From the NCBI GenBank assembly GCA_021613375.1, contig CM038706.1, positions 27,799,866 to 27,863,865 on the forward strand: 64,000 nt of DNA, read 5' to 3'. How positions within the stretch are numbered: the stretch's first letter is position 1; each line of letters opens with the position of its first letter. This stretch comes from Megaleporinus macrocephalus (taxonomy: Eukaryota; Chordata; Actinopteri; Characiformes; Anostomidae). Below are positions 63,868 to 64,000 of the stretch, one piece after another. The notes under the pieces were generated by a model. That model did not search any database and had not been told where the DNA came from. It saw only the letters and a program-made list of their open reading frames with translations. The translations under genes and the position numbers were made by a program.

Positions 63868-64000
63868 CTGTTAGTCCCGAGAGAAACGGAGAGAAAGGAG
63901 AGAAAAGAGAGCATCAGCGTTTCTGTTTCAGACACCAGGTGGAAGACTTCCGAACTTACTTTACTTTAGAGAACAAGTTCTACGGCGCTCAGAGCAGCAA

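Noticed and set aside
63868..64000. The 12-nt EFWQ microexon of muscle MICU1
   Set aside because: Looked for upstream of the exon at 63867, but nothing matching appears before the window ends.

Overview
This window is teleost fish nuclear DNA, probably from an otophysan. It is AT-rich, with GT-AG spliced genes, long introns, CA/GA microsatellites and many decayed fish-type transposons (Tc1-like, hAT-like, tRNA-derived SINE, miniature elements). Splice-by-splice reconstruction supports four protein genes. The narrower guess that it is a characiform or catfish rests only on the flavour of the repeats and is weak.

Layout from left to right. (1) psap, prosaposin, minus strand, complete: 15 coding exons from the ATG at 12661 to the stop at 1872, 521 residues. 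It includes a 6-nt microexon at 5771-5776 that matches the alternatively spliced microexon known in vertebrate saposin B. (2) A repeat-filled gap at about 12.9-15.4 kb. (3) mrps6, mitochondrial ribosomal protein bS6m, minus strand. Nearly all of its coding sequence sits in one exon (18861-19220), and a possible terminal mini-exon lies 3.4 kb downstream (15443-15463). (4) nolc1 (Nopp140), plus strand, complete: 14 coding exons, 20139-29001, 928 residues. It has an N-terminal LisH, 17 acidic serine clusters alternating with Lys/Pro/Ala linkers, and the conserved C-terminal domain. It is head-to-head with mrps6, about 0.9 kb apart. (5) A repeat-rich gap at about 29.8-34.2 kb holding a nested, inverted pair of related miniature transposons. 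(6) micu1, minus strand, 5'-truncated by the window edge: the last seven coding exons (63867 down to 35327), encoding 299 residues with both EF-hands. It converges tail-to-tail on nolc1.

The micu1 introns carry most of the unusual DNA. They hold a (CA)41 tract almost touching a splice acceptor, a 13-bp minisatellite of 44 units, two long GA tracts, and a 3.6-kb minisatellite of about 189 units of 19 bp that keeps perfect register end to end. They also hold a Tc1-like transposon interrupted by a SINE.

The genes are not an operon or one pathway. psap supplies lysosomal sphingolipid activators. mrps6 and micu1 act in mitochondria (translation; gating of the calcium uniporter). nolc1 acts in nucleoli and Cajal bodies. 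I found no CRISPR array, tRNA, rRNA or bacterial-type system. The points most worth checking are splicing features, repeat architecture and promoter motifs.
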